From an uncultured Eubacteriales bacterium (GTDB lineage Bacteria > Bacillota_A > Clostridia > Christensenellales > Aristaeellaceae), in contig CACYNZ010000206.1 of the NCBI GenBank assembly GCA_902775835.1, positions 1 to 6,711 on the forward strand: a DNA stretch of 6,711 bases, given 5' to 3'. This document shows positions 6,308 through 6,711 of this stretch, piece after piece (the stretch's first letter is position 1; every line of letters starts with the position of its first letter). Position numbers and translations under genes: made by a program. Under the pieces are notes generated by a model that ran no database searches, was not told where the DNA came from, and saw nothing but the letters and a program-made list of their open reading frames with translations.

Positions 6308-6682
6308 TTACTTGATTTCGCAGGTAGCGCCGGCAGCCTTGAACTTCTCGACGATCTTTTCTGCATCTTCCTTGGAGACGCCTTCCTTGATGGTCTTGGG
6401 AGCGCTCTCCACCATTTCCTTGGCTTCCTTCAGGCCCAGGCCTTCCACGACTTCGCGGACAACCTTGATGACCTTGATCTTCTCAGCGCCGGCATCCTTC
6501 AGCACGACGTCGAATTCGGTCTTCTCCTCTTCAGCGGCAGCAGCACCGGCAGCAGGGCCAGCGACCATGGCCACGGGAGCAGCGGCAGAAACGCCGAACT
6601 TCTCTTCCATAGCCTTAACCAGATCATTCAGCTCAAGCACTGTCATGGATTCGACAGCGGCAATAATCTCTTCATGAGTCAT
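6308..6682 (-). CDS. rplL: 50S ribosomal protein L7/L12
   Basis: L7/L12 forms the dimers of the ribosomal stalk, bound through L10, and recruits translation GTPases. With the start at 6682 the protein has 124 residues, normal for the family. The N-terminal dimerisation region is about 1-30 ([20 protein letters not shown]), the flexible Ala/Gly/Pro hinge about 32-52, and the C-terminal domain 53-124. That last domain carries the conserved [11 protein letters not shown] and [22 protein letters not shown] segments that contact elongation factors. An in-frame ATG at 6697 is rejected because it overlaps the ribosome binding site: GGAGG (6691-6695) is 8 bases before the chosen start. The gene for L10 (rplJ) is expected just beyond the right edge. 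It ends at a hairpin terminator. Confidence 0.97.
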   Translation of the reverse strand: MTHEEIIAAVESMTVLELNDLVKAMEEKFGVSAAAPVAMVAGPAAGAAAAEEEKTEFDVVLKDAGAEKIKVIKVVREVVEGLGLKEAKEMVESAPKTIKEGVSKEDAEKIVEKFKAAGATCEIK

Positions 6683-6690
6683 TGTTAATT

Positions 6691-6695
6691 CCTCC
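6691..6695 (-). promoter_or_regulatory. Ribosome binding site deciding the rplL start
   Basis: GGAGG on the minus strand is 8 bases from the ATG at 6682. The longer possible start (ATG at 6697) lies within this site and would leave no binding site of its own, so the shorter protein is the real one. Confidence 0.85.
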
Positions 6696-6711
6696 ATTAT
6701 TCATTCTTGTT

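Noticed and set aside
6267..6677. 136-residue open frame on the + strand
   Set aside because: Antisense to rplL; its Ser/Ala/Thr-rich composition is the mirror of the biased codons of L7/L12.
6683..6697. Longer rplL start giving MEELT before MTHEE
   Set aside because: Those codons contain the GGAGG ribosome binding site for the ATG at 6682, and L7/L12 proteins normally begin at the shorter start.

Overview
The window reads as a piece of a Bacillota chromosome, most likely a Clostridia-type gut or rumen bacterium. The reasons are the L7/L12 sequence, strong AGGAGG-type ribosome binding sites, two Sec-exported proteins in a row (one a CHAP plus peptidoglycan-binding hydrolase), a TM287-like ABC exporter half, and roughly even base composition. 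The lineage is an inference from protein style, not from a search.

Layout, left to right. Positions 1 to about 1500 hold the 3' part of an IS110-family (IS1111-like) insertion sequence. Its DEDD transposase is on the + strand and runs in from beyond the left edge. About 420 noncoding bases follow the stop codon. They hold two strongly folded segments: a 78-nt hairpin (1119-1196), and a 205-nt domain closed by a 27-position helix (1248-1452) whose G.U pairs all favour the + strand. This is where an IS1111-type element would encode its guide (bridge/seek) RNA. A consensus -35 hexamer (1481-1486) points outward near the likely right end. A separate 162-bp palindrome (1503-1664) comes next, then a bidirectionally unremarkable spacer.

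The rest is on the minus strand, read from right to left. rplL (6682-6308) ends in a 12-bp hairpin terminator. A clear sigma-A promoter (TTGTCT, 17 bp, TATAAT) then starts an apparent three-gene operon: a secreted CHAP-domain cell-wall hydrolase (6100-5039), a secreted acidic-tailed protein of unknown function (5015-3549), and an ABC-exporter reading frame (3527-1797). It closes at a strong intrinsic terminator (1779-1742).

The last reading frame is a chimera. Residues 1 to about 511 are an ABC exporter half up to the D-loop. The last ~64 residues are the C-terminal half of dihydroneopterin aldolase (FolB). The exporter has lost its H-loop and its expected partner gene, and FolB has lost its N-terminal half. 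This is either a real in-frame deletion or a mis-assembly. It and the IS110 noncoding RNA are the two most notable observations here.

Genes that belong together: the two exported proteins probably act at the cell wall or outside the cell and are co-transcribed with the exporter half. rplL is an independent housekeeping unit. The insertion sequence converges on the operon end.
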